Assembly (NCBI RefSeq): GCF_009902005.1
Contig: NZ_WUTT01000001.1
Location: 2,800,805 to 2,864,804, forward strand
Direction of reading: 5' to 3'
Length of the DNA: 64,000 nt
Origin: Halomonas alimentaria
Lineage (GTDB): Bacteria > Pseudomonadota > Gammaproteobacteria > Pseudomonadales > Halomonadaceae
Below the pieces are notes generated by a model. That model had not been told where the DNA came from. It did not search any database and saw nothing but the letters and a program-made list of their open reading frames with translations. The position numbers were made by a program, and so were the translations under genes. Positions 7,930 through 16,896 of the stretch are shown in pieces. The first letter of the stretch is position 1. Each line of letters begins with the position of its first letter.

Positions 7930-10128
7930 GTGTATGTTTTATCGCTGGCCGATGGAGTCACCGTGTACCCCGATCCGCACCCGCAGGAGCAACGCTTCCT
8001 CGAGGCCCTGGGCCAGGACGACTGGCCCGCTGCCGAGCAGGCCCTGAGCCTGGCGCAGGCAGGACTCTCCCCCGAGGCCCTGATCGAGCTGTTCGAATCG
8101 CAGCTGATGAGCCGCCACCTGGACCTCCAGGCGCGCCGCCTGCAGGCGCGTGGCGAGGCCTTCTACACCATCGGCAGCGCCGGCCACGAGGGCAATGCCG
8201 CCGTGGCCCTGGCGCTGCGACACACCGACCCCGCCTTCCTCCATTACCGTGATGCGGCCTTCTTCATCCAGCGCGCACGCATGGTGCCGGGTCAGGATCC
8301 GCTGCGCGATCTGCTGCTGAGCTTCGCGGCCTGTGCCGAGGACCCGATCTCCGGTGGCCGCCACAAGGTGCTGGGCTCCAGGGTGCTCAATGTGCCGCCC
8401 CAGACCAGCACCATCGCCTCCCACCTGCCCAAGGCCATGGGCACCGCCCACTCCCTGGCCCTGACGAAACGCCTGGGAGTCGCGGGCCAGTGGCCCCATG
8501 ACGGGGTGGTGCTGTGCAGCTTCGGGGACGCCTCCTTCAACCACTCCACCGCTCAGGGGGCGCTCAATGCCGCGGCCTGGAGCGCCTACCAGGGCCTGCC
8601 GATGCCGCTGGTGTGGCTCTGCGAGGACAATGGCATCGGCATTTCGACCCCCACGCCCGCCGGGTGGATCGCGGCGAGCATGACGTCACGCCCCGGCGTT
8701 CACTACCTGGCCTGCGATGGCCTCGACCTGCTCGATACCTGGCGGGCGGCACGCGAGGCGGTGCATATCGCGCGCACCCGGCGGCGGCCGGTGTTCCTGC
8801 ATATGCGCTGCGTACGGCTCTTCGGCCACGCCGGCTCCGATGCCCAGCAGGCGTATCTTTCTCCCGCGCGCATCCAGGCCGACGAGGCCCGCGACCCGCT
8901 GCTGATCACCGCCGGTCTGTTGCGCCGCCACGGCGTCCTGAGTCGCGACGCCATCGCCCAGCGCTATCATGACCTGCGTGAGCAGGTGGCGCGCCGTGCC
9001 GAGGAGGCGATCGGTCGTCCGCGTCTGACGAGTGCGGAGCAGGTGATGGCGAGTATCGTGCCGCCGCCTCGGCCGTCGCGTATCGCGCCCTGGCAGGGCA
9101 CGGTCGATGTCACCCCCGACACCCTGGCGCGGCATCTCAATCGCGCCCTGGAGCGGCTGATGGGCCGCTACCCGCACCTGGTCATGGCGGGTGAGGACAT
9201 CGGTCGCAAGGGCGGCGTCTACGGGGTGACCCAGAAGCTGCAGGCGCGATTCGGGGCGCATCGGGTGATCGATACCCTGCTCGACGAGCAGAGCATCCTG
9301 GGGCTCGGCATCGGCATGGCCCAGAATGGCCTGGTGCCGATCCTCGAGATCCAGTTCCTGGCCTACCTGCACAACGCCGAGGACCAGCTGCGCGGCGAGG
9401 CGGCCACGCTCAGCTTCTTCTCCAGCGGGCAGTACACCAACCCCATGGTGGTGCGTATCGCCGGACTGGGTTACCAGAAGGGCTTCGGGGGGCACTTCCA
9501 CAACGACAATGCCATCGCCGTGCTGCGCGACATCCCGGGACTGCTGGTGGCCTGCCCCTCCAACGGGGCCGATGCGGTGGGGCTCCTGCAGGAGGCGGTT
9601 CGCCTGGCCGACGAGGAGCAGCGGGTGGTGGTGGTCATCGAGCCCATCGCCCTCTACCACACCCGCGACCTGTTCGCGGAGGGCGACGGCGCCTGGTGCT
9701 TCACCGATCCGGGGCCCGAACATCGCCTGGCGGTGGGTGAGCTGGGCCAGTGGGGCACCGGCCGGGACCTGGCCATCGTCACCTACGGCAACGGCGTCTA
9801 CCTGTCGCGGCAGGCCGCGGAGCGGCTGCAGGCCGAGGGAATCGCGCTGCGCATCGTCGACCTGCGCTGGCTCACCGCCATCGACCACGATGCCGTGCAT
9901 GCCGCCGTGGCCGACTGCGCGCGGGTACTGATCGTCGATGAGTGCCGTCGCTCCGGCTCGCCGAGCGAGGAGCTGGTGACCGGGCTGGTGGAGCGGGGGC
10001 TGGACGGCAGGCAGGTGATGCGACTCACCGCCGAGGACAGCTTCATTCCCCTGGGGCGCGCCGCCACCGTGACCCTGCCCGCCGCGGAGGACATCGTGGT
10101 GCGCGCCCGGGAGCTGCTGGGTCGATAG
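7930..10128 (+). CDS. fused E1 alpha-beta thiamine-diphosphate 2-oxo acid dehydrogenase
   Basis: 732 aa with two domains normally on separate chains. The N-terminal E1-alpha domain (roughly 55-340) has the ThDP motif FGDASFNHSTAQGALNAA and ends near CEDNGIG. The E1-beta domain (roughly 390-725) has MAGEDIGRKGGVYGVT, DTLLDEQSILGLGIGMA, FGGHFHNDN and a transketolase C-terminal domain (VDECRRSGSPSEELVTG). Such enzymes decarboxylate branched-chain or related 2-oxo acids and pass the acyl group to a lipoyl E2. No E2 or E3 gene is adjacent, so the substrate is open. ATG 7930 has AGGG close by, but GTG 7963 with GGAG at 5 bases may be the true start. Confidence 0.85.
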   Translation: MYVLSLADGVTVYPDPHPQEQRFLEALGQDDWPAAEQALSLAQAGLSPEALIELFESQLMSRHLDLQARRLQARGEAFYTIGSAGHEGNAAVALALRHTDPAFLHYRDAAFFIQRARMVPGQDPLRDLLLSFAACAEDPISGGRHKVLGSRVLNVPPQTSTIASHLPKAMGTAHSLALTKRLGVAGQWPHDGVVLCSFGDASFNHSTAQGALNAAAWSAYQGLPMPLVWLCEDNGIGISTPTPAGWIAASMTSRPGVHYLACDGLDLLDTWRAAREAVHIARTRRRPVFLHMRCVRLFGHAGSDAQQAYLSPARIQADEARDPLLITAGLLRRHGVLSRDAIAQRYHDLREQVARRAEEAIGRPRLTSAEQVMASIVPPPRPSRIAPWQGTVDVTPDTLARHLNRALERLMGRYPHLVMAGEDIGRKGGVYGVTQKLQARFGAHRVIDTLLDEQSILGLGIGMAQNGLVPILEIQFLAYLHNAEDQLRGEAATLSFFSSGQYTNPMVVRIAGLGYQKGFGGHFHNDNAIAVLRDIPGLLVACPSNGADAVGLLQEAVRLADEEQRVVVVIEPIALYHTRDLFAEGDGAWCFTDPGPEHRLAVGELGQWGTGRDLAIVTYGNGVYLSRQAAERLQAEGIALRIVDLRWLTAIDHDAVHAAVADCARVLIVDECRRSGSPSEELVTGLVERGLDGRQVMRLTAEDSFIPLGRAATVTLPAAEDIVVRARELLGR

Positions 10129-10136
10129 CCGGTCGT

Positions 10137-10655
10137 CTAGTCCGCCTCGCCGCCGTTGAGTCGCTGATGCAGTCGCAGCATCACTTCCACCTCGTGCTCC
10201 GGGCGCAGTGGCTCGAGGCCCAGTTCGCCGAAAAGCTCGCCGCGTGCCCGCGACCAGTCACCGGGGTCGAGGTCGTCATACAGGCTCTCCGCGGGAGCCA
10301 GTTCGACGAAGGGGTCCAGGCCGTAGGTGTCGAAGAGCCGTGACAGGGCCGCCTCGTCGTCGCCGACCCCGGCAGTGAACAGAGTGGCGCTGAAATGGTC
10401 GTTTTCCAGCTCGCGGATCACGTCCAGCGGGCTCACCCCCATGCTGCCGAGTTCCTCGAGGCTATAGCCGCCCAGCGAGACCAGCTCGGCCTCCAGCCAC
10501 TCGTCCTCGGGCTGGATCAGGGTGTGCTTGACGCGGCCATCGGGCAGCGTCCAGGCGATCGCCAGCGGCAGCCCGCCCTCGTCGCCGGTCTCCACGGCGA
10601 TAAAGCCGGGGATCGAAGTGTCATCGCCTTTGGGTGGCATGTCGGGTGTCCTCAT
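10137..10655 (-). CDS. hypothetical protein, 172 aa
   Basis: An acidic soluble protein that I cannot assign. It starts MRTPDMPPKGDD and contains two beta-rich segments (PGFIAVETGDEGGLPLAIAWTL, GRVKHTLIQPEDEWL) followed by helical acidic sequence. The pattern recalls small exonuclease-like or RNase H-like folds (D, E and D in the first half), but I will not claim activity. The ATG overlaps the TGA of tatD as ATGA, so the two are co-translated; ATG 10640 with GAGG upstream is an alternative start. The coupling hints at a link with TatD nuclease function. Confidence 0.65.
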   Translation of the reverse strand: MRTPDMPPKGDDTSIPGFIAVETGDEGGLPLAIAWTLPDGRVKHTLIQPEDEWLEAELVSLGGYSLEELGSMGVSPLDVIRELENDHFSATLFTAGVGDDEAALSRLFDTYGLDPFVELAPAESLYDDLDPGDWSRARGELFGELGLEPLRPEHEVEVMLRLHQRLNGGEAD

Positions 10656-11545
10656 GGTGTCGTGTCGCCGCGGCTCGCCTCGCGGGAAGCGTCGGCCGGC
10701 AGTCGGAAGAAGCGCCGGGCCGTTGTGGTCGTAGCCGCCGCCAGTTCGGCCTCGCTGTCGCCGCGCCAGTGGGCGATCTCGCGCAGGATCCAGGGCAGCA
10801 GCGCCGGCTCATGGCGCCTGCCCTTGAGTTTGGCAGGTAAGTTGCGCGGCAGCAGGTAGGGACAGTCGGTCTCCACCATCAGCCGCGTGGCGGGGATCTC
10901 CGCGACCAGCTCGCGCAGGTGGTGGCCACGGCGCTCGTCGCACAGCCAGCCGGTCAGGCCGATATGCAGGTCCAGATCGAGATAGCCGAACAGCGTTGCA
11001 CGGTCGGCGGTGAAGCAGTGCACCACGGCATCGCCGATCGCGTCGCGCCATGAATGCAGCATCTCGCGCATGCGCTGGCCGGCGTCGCGCTCGTGGATGA
11101 ACAGGGGCTTGCCGCTCTCCGCTGCCAGCCCCAGCTGGGCCTCGAAGGCGCGCTCCTGCTCGGCGGGGGTCGAGAAGTTACGGTTGAAGTCGAGGCCACA
11201 CTCGCCCACGGCCACCACCTCGGGCTGGCGCTGCAGCTCGGCCATGTCGGCGGCAAGTCCCGCATCCCAGCGGCTGGCATCGTGGGGGTGGACCCCGGCG
11301 GTGGCGTGCAGCGCCAGGCCCTCGCCGGCGAGCCGACGGGCCATGGCCACCGCCTGCTCGGCGTGCTCGCGATCGGTGCCGGTGAGGATCAGTGTGGTCA
11401 CGTTGGCCGCCCGGGCCCGGGCCAGCACCGCCGGCAGGTCCCGGGCAAAGCTGTCATGGGTCAGGTTGGCGCCGATGTCGACCAGCGGGCTGGGCGAGGT
11501 GAAGCGCAGCGCCTCGGGCAGGAAGTCATCGAAGGTGTCGGCCAC
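10652..11545 (-). CDS. tatD: TatD family metal-dependent nuclease
   Basis: A 297 aa TIM-barrel hydrolase. E. coli TatD is a Mg2+-dependent 3'-5' exonuclease on single-stranded DNA and RNA, with roles in DNA repair and RNA quality control. The start LVDIGANLTHDSF and the metal-site motifs TAGVHPHD, GECGLDFNRNFST, FIHERDA, VHCFT and ETDCPYLLPR place it with true TatD rather than the YcfH or YjjV paralogues. An N-terminal extension of about 20 residues precedes the domain. It is followed by a co-translated gene of unknown function and is divergent from uup. Confidence 0.9.
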   Translation of the reverse strand: MADTFDDFLPEALRFTSPSPLVDIGANLTHDSFARDLPAVLARARAANVTTLILTGTDREHAEQAVAMARRLAGEGLALHATAGVHPHDASRWDAGLAADMAELQRQPEVVAVGECGLDFNRNFSTPAEQERAFEAQLGLAAESGKPLFIHERDAGQRMREMLHSWRDAIGDAVVHCFTADRATLFGYLDLDLHIGLTGWLCDERRGHHLRELVAEIPATRLMVETDCPYLLPRNLPAKLKGRRHEPALLPWILREIAHWRGDSEAELAAATTTTARRFFRLPADASREASRGDTTP

Positions 11546-11669
11546 GCCTAGGCTCCTGTGCAGTGGGGGTCGGCAGGGGGCGCTATTCTACCCGTCGGAC
11601 GGAGGCCACGGCCACGTCCGGGCACGCTTGAGTTACACTGGGCGCCCTGTCGATCGAGGAGGACCCCGC

Positions 11670-13643
<1,974 letters not shown>

Positions 13644-13646
13644 GAA

Positions 13647-13666
13647 AGGCGCCCCGGAGGGCGCCT
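13647..13666. terminator. hairpin terminator between uup and the usp gene
   Basis: Perfect 8-bp stem AGGCGCCC / GGGCGCCT with a CGGA loop. T-rich sequence follows only on the minus strand, so it better serves the universal stress gene, though it starts 4 bases past the uup stop. Confidence 0.6.
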
Positions 13667-13691
13667 AGAGAAATGGGGCGACAGTAGGCGA

Positions 13692-14147
13692 TTACTCTTC
13701 GCTCTTCTCGCCCTTCTGGCCCACGCGCACGGCCAGCACGTCGCACTGGGCGCCGTGGAGCACGCCGGTGGAGGTTGAGCCCAGCAGCAGGGCAAAGCCG
13801 TGACGGCCATGGGAGCCGACCACGATCAGATCGACATCGTGCTCCTCGGCGAAACGGTGGATCTCGGTGTCGGGCATGCCCACCACTACGTGCTGGTCCT
13901 CCTTGGCCACGCGCGGGTCGGCGATCTCGGCGAGACGATGCTTGGCATGCTCGTCGAGCTGGTCCTGGATGCTGGTCAGGTCCATGGGGATGTCGCCGCC
14001 ATAGGCGAAGCCCAGCGGCTCCAGGGTGTGCATGATGGAGAGCTTGGCCTGGTTGCGGTCGGCGATCTGGGCGGCGCGCTCCAGCACCCGGTGGGAATCC
14101 TTGGTCAGGTCGACGGCGACCAGGACGTGACGATATTCGTTGCTCAT
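13692..14147 (-). CDS. universal stress protein, UspA family
   Basis: A 151 aa Usp-fold protein: MSNEYRHVLVAVDLTKDS at the N-terminus and, near the C-terminus, the nucleotide-binding signature VVGSHGRHGFALLLGSTSTGV (G-x2-G-x9-G-S/T). The intact motif suggests the ATP-binding subclass. Usp proteins accumulate in stasis and stress and are usually cytoplasmic dimers; the specific partner is unknown. The last residues, GQKGEKSEE, form a charged tail. The gene is monocistronic, with a hairpin terminator, and is divergent from the membrane protein gene at 14282. Confidence 0.9.
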   Translation of the reverse strand: MSNEYRHVLVAVDLTKDSHRVLERAAQIADRNQAKLSIMHTLEPLGFAYGGDIPMDLTSIQDQLDEHAKHRLAEIADPRVAKEDQHVVVGMPDTEIHRFAEEHDVDLIVVGSHGRHGFALLLGSTSTGVLHGAQCDVLAVRVGQKGEKSEE

Positions 14148-14281
14148 GGGAGGGCTCCTCGACAGATGTCGTGCGGTCTATGGTGATGCCATCACTCTAG
14201 GCCGGCTGATCCGGCAAGACAACGGTCTATATCAACCATTTCGCATCCATTGTTGCGTATCAACCCGAAGGAGAGACGCCG

Positions 14282-14812
14282 ATGATCTGGCTGTTCATCG
14301 TGCTGGCCATGCTGCTGGTGATCTCGCCGGTGATGTGGCTCAAGCCCAGCCCGCGACAGAAGCGTGTTGCGGCACTCCGCAACGCGGCCATGCAGACCGG
14401 GCTCAAGGTGACGCTGCAGGTGCCGCCGCTGCATGGCGACAAGGTGCCGATGCCGGCCTATCGCTGGCCCTATCCGCCACAGCGGCCGGGGCCGGATTTC
14501 ATGCTGGTCCGCGGCTCGCATGCGGCCGCAGCGCTCAAGCCCTTCGCCCATGACTGGCGCTGGCGCAAGGAGCCGTTGCGGCCCCTGCCCGACGCGCTGG
14601 AGGCGAGGCTCAAGCGGCTGCTGGAGCGGTTGCCCCAGGATGCCCTGGTGGTGGAGTCCGATACCCGGGCCTTGACACTGTGGTGGCATGAATCCCAGGG
14701 CTATGAGCGCTTCTCGACCTATCTCGAGGATTTCGAGGCCCTGCGTGATGGCCTGGCAGGGCGGCCCGATGACCCACAGGCATCCGGTCCGCCGGTGCCG
14801 CCCGCCGTCTAG
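14282..14812 (+). CDS. conserved membrane-anchored protein, 176 aa
   Basis: One N-terminal membrane segment (MIWLFIVLAMLLVISPVMWL) is followed by the basic motif KPSPRQKR and a cytoplasmic domain with LRNAAMQTGLKV, PAYRWPYP, WRWRKEP and LWWHE. Positive residues after the helix predict that the C-terminal domain faces the cytoplasm. I recognise this only as a conserved family of unknown function in Pseudomonas-like bacteria. A good GGAGAGACG Shine-Dalgarno precedes the ATG. The final 4 bases overlap the end of the convergent MarR-type gene. Confidence 0.7.
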   Translation: MIWLFIVLAMLLVISPVMWLKPSPRQKRVAALRNAAMQTGLKVTLQVPPLHGDKVPMPAYRWPYPPQRPGPDFMLVRGSHAAAALKPFAHDWRWRKEPLRPLPDALEARLKRLLERLPQDALVVESDTRALTLWWHESQGYERFSTYLEDFEALRDGLAGRPDDPQASGPPVPPAV

Positions 14813-15258
14813 CCGTGCGCTTCATCCCCCCGCGCCTGCAGCGCCAGGCCATTGTTCTCGATGCGTGACAGCAGGTCGGCCAGGGTGGTCACCTCGGCCT
14901 CATCGAGGCCGGCGAGCATCTCGTTGCGTGCTTCTCGCACCACGTCGTCGATGCGCTCGAGCAGCGGCGTGGCCGCGGCGGTGAGATAGACGCGCTTGGT
15001 GCGACGGTCTTGGTCGCAGGGGCGGCGCTCCACCAGGCCCTGCTCGGAGAGCTGGTCGAGGGTACGCACCAGCGAGGGGGCCTCGACGCCGATGGCACGG
15101 GCGAGGTCGCACTGGGGCTGGCCATCACCCAGCCGCCACAGGTGGTAGAGCGTGACCCAGCGGGTCTGGGTCAGTCCCAGGGGGGCGAGACGCTCGTCGA
15201 TGACCGCACGCCACAGGCGGGGCAAACGGCTGAGCTGGAACCCGATGTTCTCTTGCAT
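14809..15258 (-). CDS. MarR family transcriptional regulator, SlyA-like
   Basis: A 149 aa winged-helix DNA-binding dimer. The SlyA-like core is evident: LGLTQTRWVTLYHLWRLGDG, then the recognition helix in APSLVRTLDQLSEQGLVERR and the wing DQDRRTKRVYLTAAA. SlyA proteins counteract H-NS-type silencing or regulate stress and virulence genes and respond to small aromatic compounds. A perfect 7-bp inverted repeat just upstream (15276-15294) may be its own operator. Its target genes are not clear, since neighbours on both sides are on separate transcripts. Confidence 0.87.
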   Translation of the reverse strand: MQENIGFQLSRLPRLWRAVIDERLAPLGLTQTRWVTLYHLWRLGDGQPQCDLARAIGVEAPSLVRTLDQLSEQGLVERRPCDQDRRTKRVYLTAAATPLLERIDDVVREARNEMLAGLDEAEVTTLADLLSRIENNGLALQARGDEAHG

Positions 15259-15275
15259 GGACGTTGGGCCTTCGG

Positions 15276-15294
15276 TTCAGGAAATCTTCCTGAA
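15276..15294. promoter_or_regulatory. palindromic operator candidate upstream of the SlyA-like gene
   Basis: TTCAGGA and TCCTGAA form a perfect inverted repeat with a 5-base spacer, 18 to 36 bases before the ATG. MarR proteins commonly bind such sites to repress themselves. The binding itself is inference. Confidence 0.45.
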
Positions 15295-15331
15295 TTGTCG
15301 GAACCCACTGCGTGGATTGCAAGCGGGCTTA

Positions 15332-16630
15332 TCATTCGCTTTTCCCTGCAGTTGCCGGCGCCGGTGTATCGGCGGGGCTGATCTCGCTCTCATCGCCACT
15401 CTCTTCCTCGCCACTTTCTTCCTCGCTTCTCTCGGGGTCGCCCGGCGTCTGCTCCATGGCTGCCTCCTGTGATGTCATCTCTGCGCCCTCGGCCTCACCA
15501 TCGCCCGGGACGTGCGGCTGCCATGCCAGCCGCGGCAGGCCCGCTGGCCGGCGCGGACGCCCATCGGCCAGGGTGGCCGACTCATCCTCGGCCACCTGGA
15601 AGCGGATCACGCCGATGCGCTGGCCACCTTCGGTCATCACATCGATGCGCCAGTGCCCCGCGGGCGACTCGGGAAAATTCTGCTTGTGGCTCCAGGCGCG
15701 GTAGCCCGCCTCGCGGCCCCCCTCGATCACCAGCGGAATCCGGTCCACTTCCTGGCCATTCTGGCGCCACACATGCTGGATCTCCTCACGCAGGCCGCGA
15801 GGGGCCCGGATGGCCGTGTAGGCGAACAGCCCCTGGCTGCTCAGTGCCTCGGGGGTAAGGCGCAACTCGCCACTTGGTGCTCGGGCGGCCTCGTCGAAGC
15901 CCGGCGAGAGGGCGGTTGCAGTGATCCACAGGCTGGCCGGTGGCACCCAGGTGCGTCCCGCCCAGGCCGCCCCCGCCAGCAGCGGCAGAAGGACCAGCAC
16001 CATCAGCCAGCGTCGTCCGCGCTGGTTGGCGGTCAGGTGCAGCAGGCTCGGCAGGCTGAACAGCAGCATGGCAGCGATGGCCAGCAGCAGGCTCTGGTAG
16101 GTGGTGAGGTGCAGCAGGGTGGGCAGGGTGACCAGCACCACCAGGAAGACGCACTGGGCGTGAAAGGCGAAGTAGAACCAGCGCTGCCGTTCGGCGATCC
16201 GGTGGTAGAGGGGATCGAGGACGGAAAACAGCGCCATGGCGATGATCAGCAGGGTGAACAGCGCCTGGCCGCTGCGCCACACCGTGGTGGCCAGCAGGAA
16301 GGGGAGACAGAAGAACAGCGTCTCCTGGTGGATCATCTGGGCAAGGAACTGGGTCACCGTGCGCGGCAGGGTGGGATAGCCGCGTCGCGCCAGCAGCCGA
16401 CCGATCAGGCTTTCCGAGAGCAGCAGCAGCCAGGCGCCGAGCATCCCCAGCGCGAGCAGCGCGCCGAGCCACTGCTGGCGCTCCACCAGGAAGAAACTGC
16501 CGAGGCCGGCGGCGAAGGCAATGGGCGGCCACAGCCAGCTCCAGGGGCGCAGGCGGTGGATCAGTGCTTCGGCACAGGCCTGCAGGCGAGCGGCTCGGCT
16601 GGTGGCTGGCGTATTGTCGGGGTGGGACAT
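15332..16630 (-). CDS. DUF5924/DUF2914 membrane protein
   Basis: A 432 aa protein with about eight hydrophobic segments in the first 250 residues (WLWPPIAFAAGLGSFFLV onward), then a C-terminal soluble domain with GLFAYTAIRAPRG, IEGGREAGYRAWSHKQNFP and GHWRIDVMTEGGQRIGVIRFQV, the DUF2914 pattern. The membrane part resembles DUF5924. The C-terminus is a low-complexity acidic tail (EESGEEESGDESE). The function is unknown; DUF2914 domains are predicted to be extracytoplasmic. Start ATG 16630 was chosen because the upstream 65 residues look non-coding and GAG lies 8 bases before it. Confidence 0.72.
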   Translation of the reverse strand: MSHPDNTPATSRAARLQACAEALIHRLRPWSWLWPPIAFAAGLGSFFLVERQQWLGALLALGMLGAWLLLLSESLIGRLLARRGYPTLPRTVTQFLAQMIHQETLFFCLPFLLATTVWRSGQALFTLLIIAMALFSVLDPLYHRIAERQRWFYFAFHAQCVFLVVLVTLPTLLHLTTYQSLLLAIAAMLLFSLPSLLHLTANQRGRRWLMVLVLLPLLAGAAWAGRTWVPPASLWITATALSPGFDEAARAPSGELRLTPEALSSQGLFAYTAIRAPRGLREEIQHVWRQNGQEVDRIPLVIEGGREAGYRAWSHKQNFPESPAGHWRIDVMTEGGQRIGVIRFQVAEDESATLADGRPRRPAGLPRLAWQPHVPGDGEAEGAEMTSQEAAMEQTPGDPERSEEESGEEESGDESEISPADTPAPATAGKSE

Positions 16631-16738
16631 TCGCATCTCGGTCGGCTGGCACCCTAGCAGACTAGCACTCGGCATATGGAGTCGCCGTCCGCCGACAGGC
16701 CGAGGTAGTGTACAAGGAAGTACTGGAAGCGTCCCAGC

Positions 16739-16784
16739 GGCGGTCCGGTGCTCCGGAGTCTGTCCCCGGAACCGCCTTGAGCGG
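16739..16784. repeat. short palindromic intergenic repeat upstream of fadB
   Basis: GGCGGTCCGG (16739-16748) pairs with CCGGAACCGCC (16766-16776) apart from one bulged base. The segment 16761-16784 matches 60393-60416, upstream of the SLC13 gene, at 22 of 24 bases by eye. Shared palindromic sequence at two distant intergenic sites points to a dispersed REP- or MITE-like family. Confidence 0.45.
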
Positions 16785-16861
16785 TGCTGCCATCTGCGAT
16801 GGCCCTGGGTCTTTGGCAGAGACACTTGACGCCGGCGCCAGGCTGAACCAAGCTGTGCGCA

Positions 16862-16879
16862 TTCAAACGGCCGTATGAA
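16862..16879. promoter_or_regulatory. PsrA-like operator upstream of fadB
   Basis: TTCAAACGGCCGTATGAA is palindromic except for one mismatched pair. Its core CAAAC-GGCC-GTATG is one base from the PsrA consensus CAAAC-N4-GTTTG known from Pseudomonas, where PsrA represses fadBA and is released by long-chain fatty acids. It ends 17 bases before the fadB ATG. The regulator gene is not in the window. Confidence 0.5.
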
Positions 16880-16896
16880 ATCGGGAGATTCGCGGA

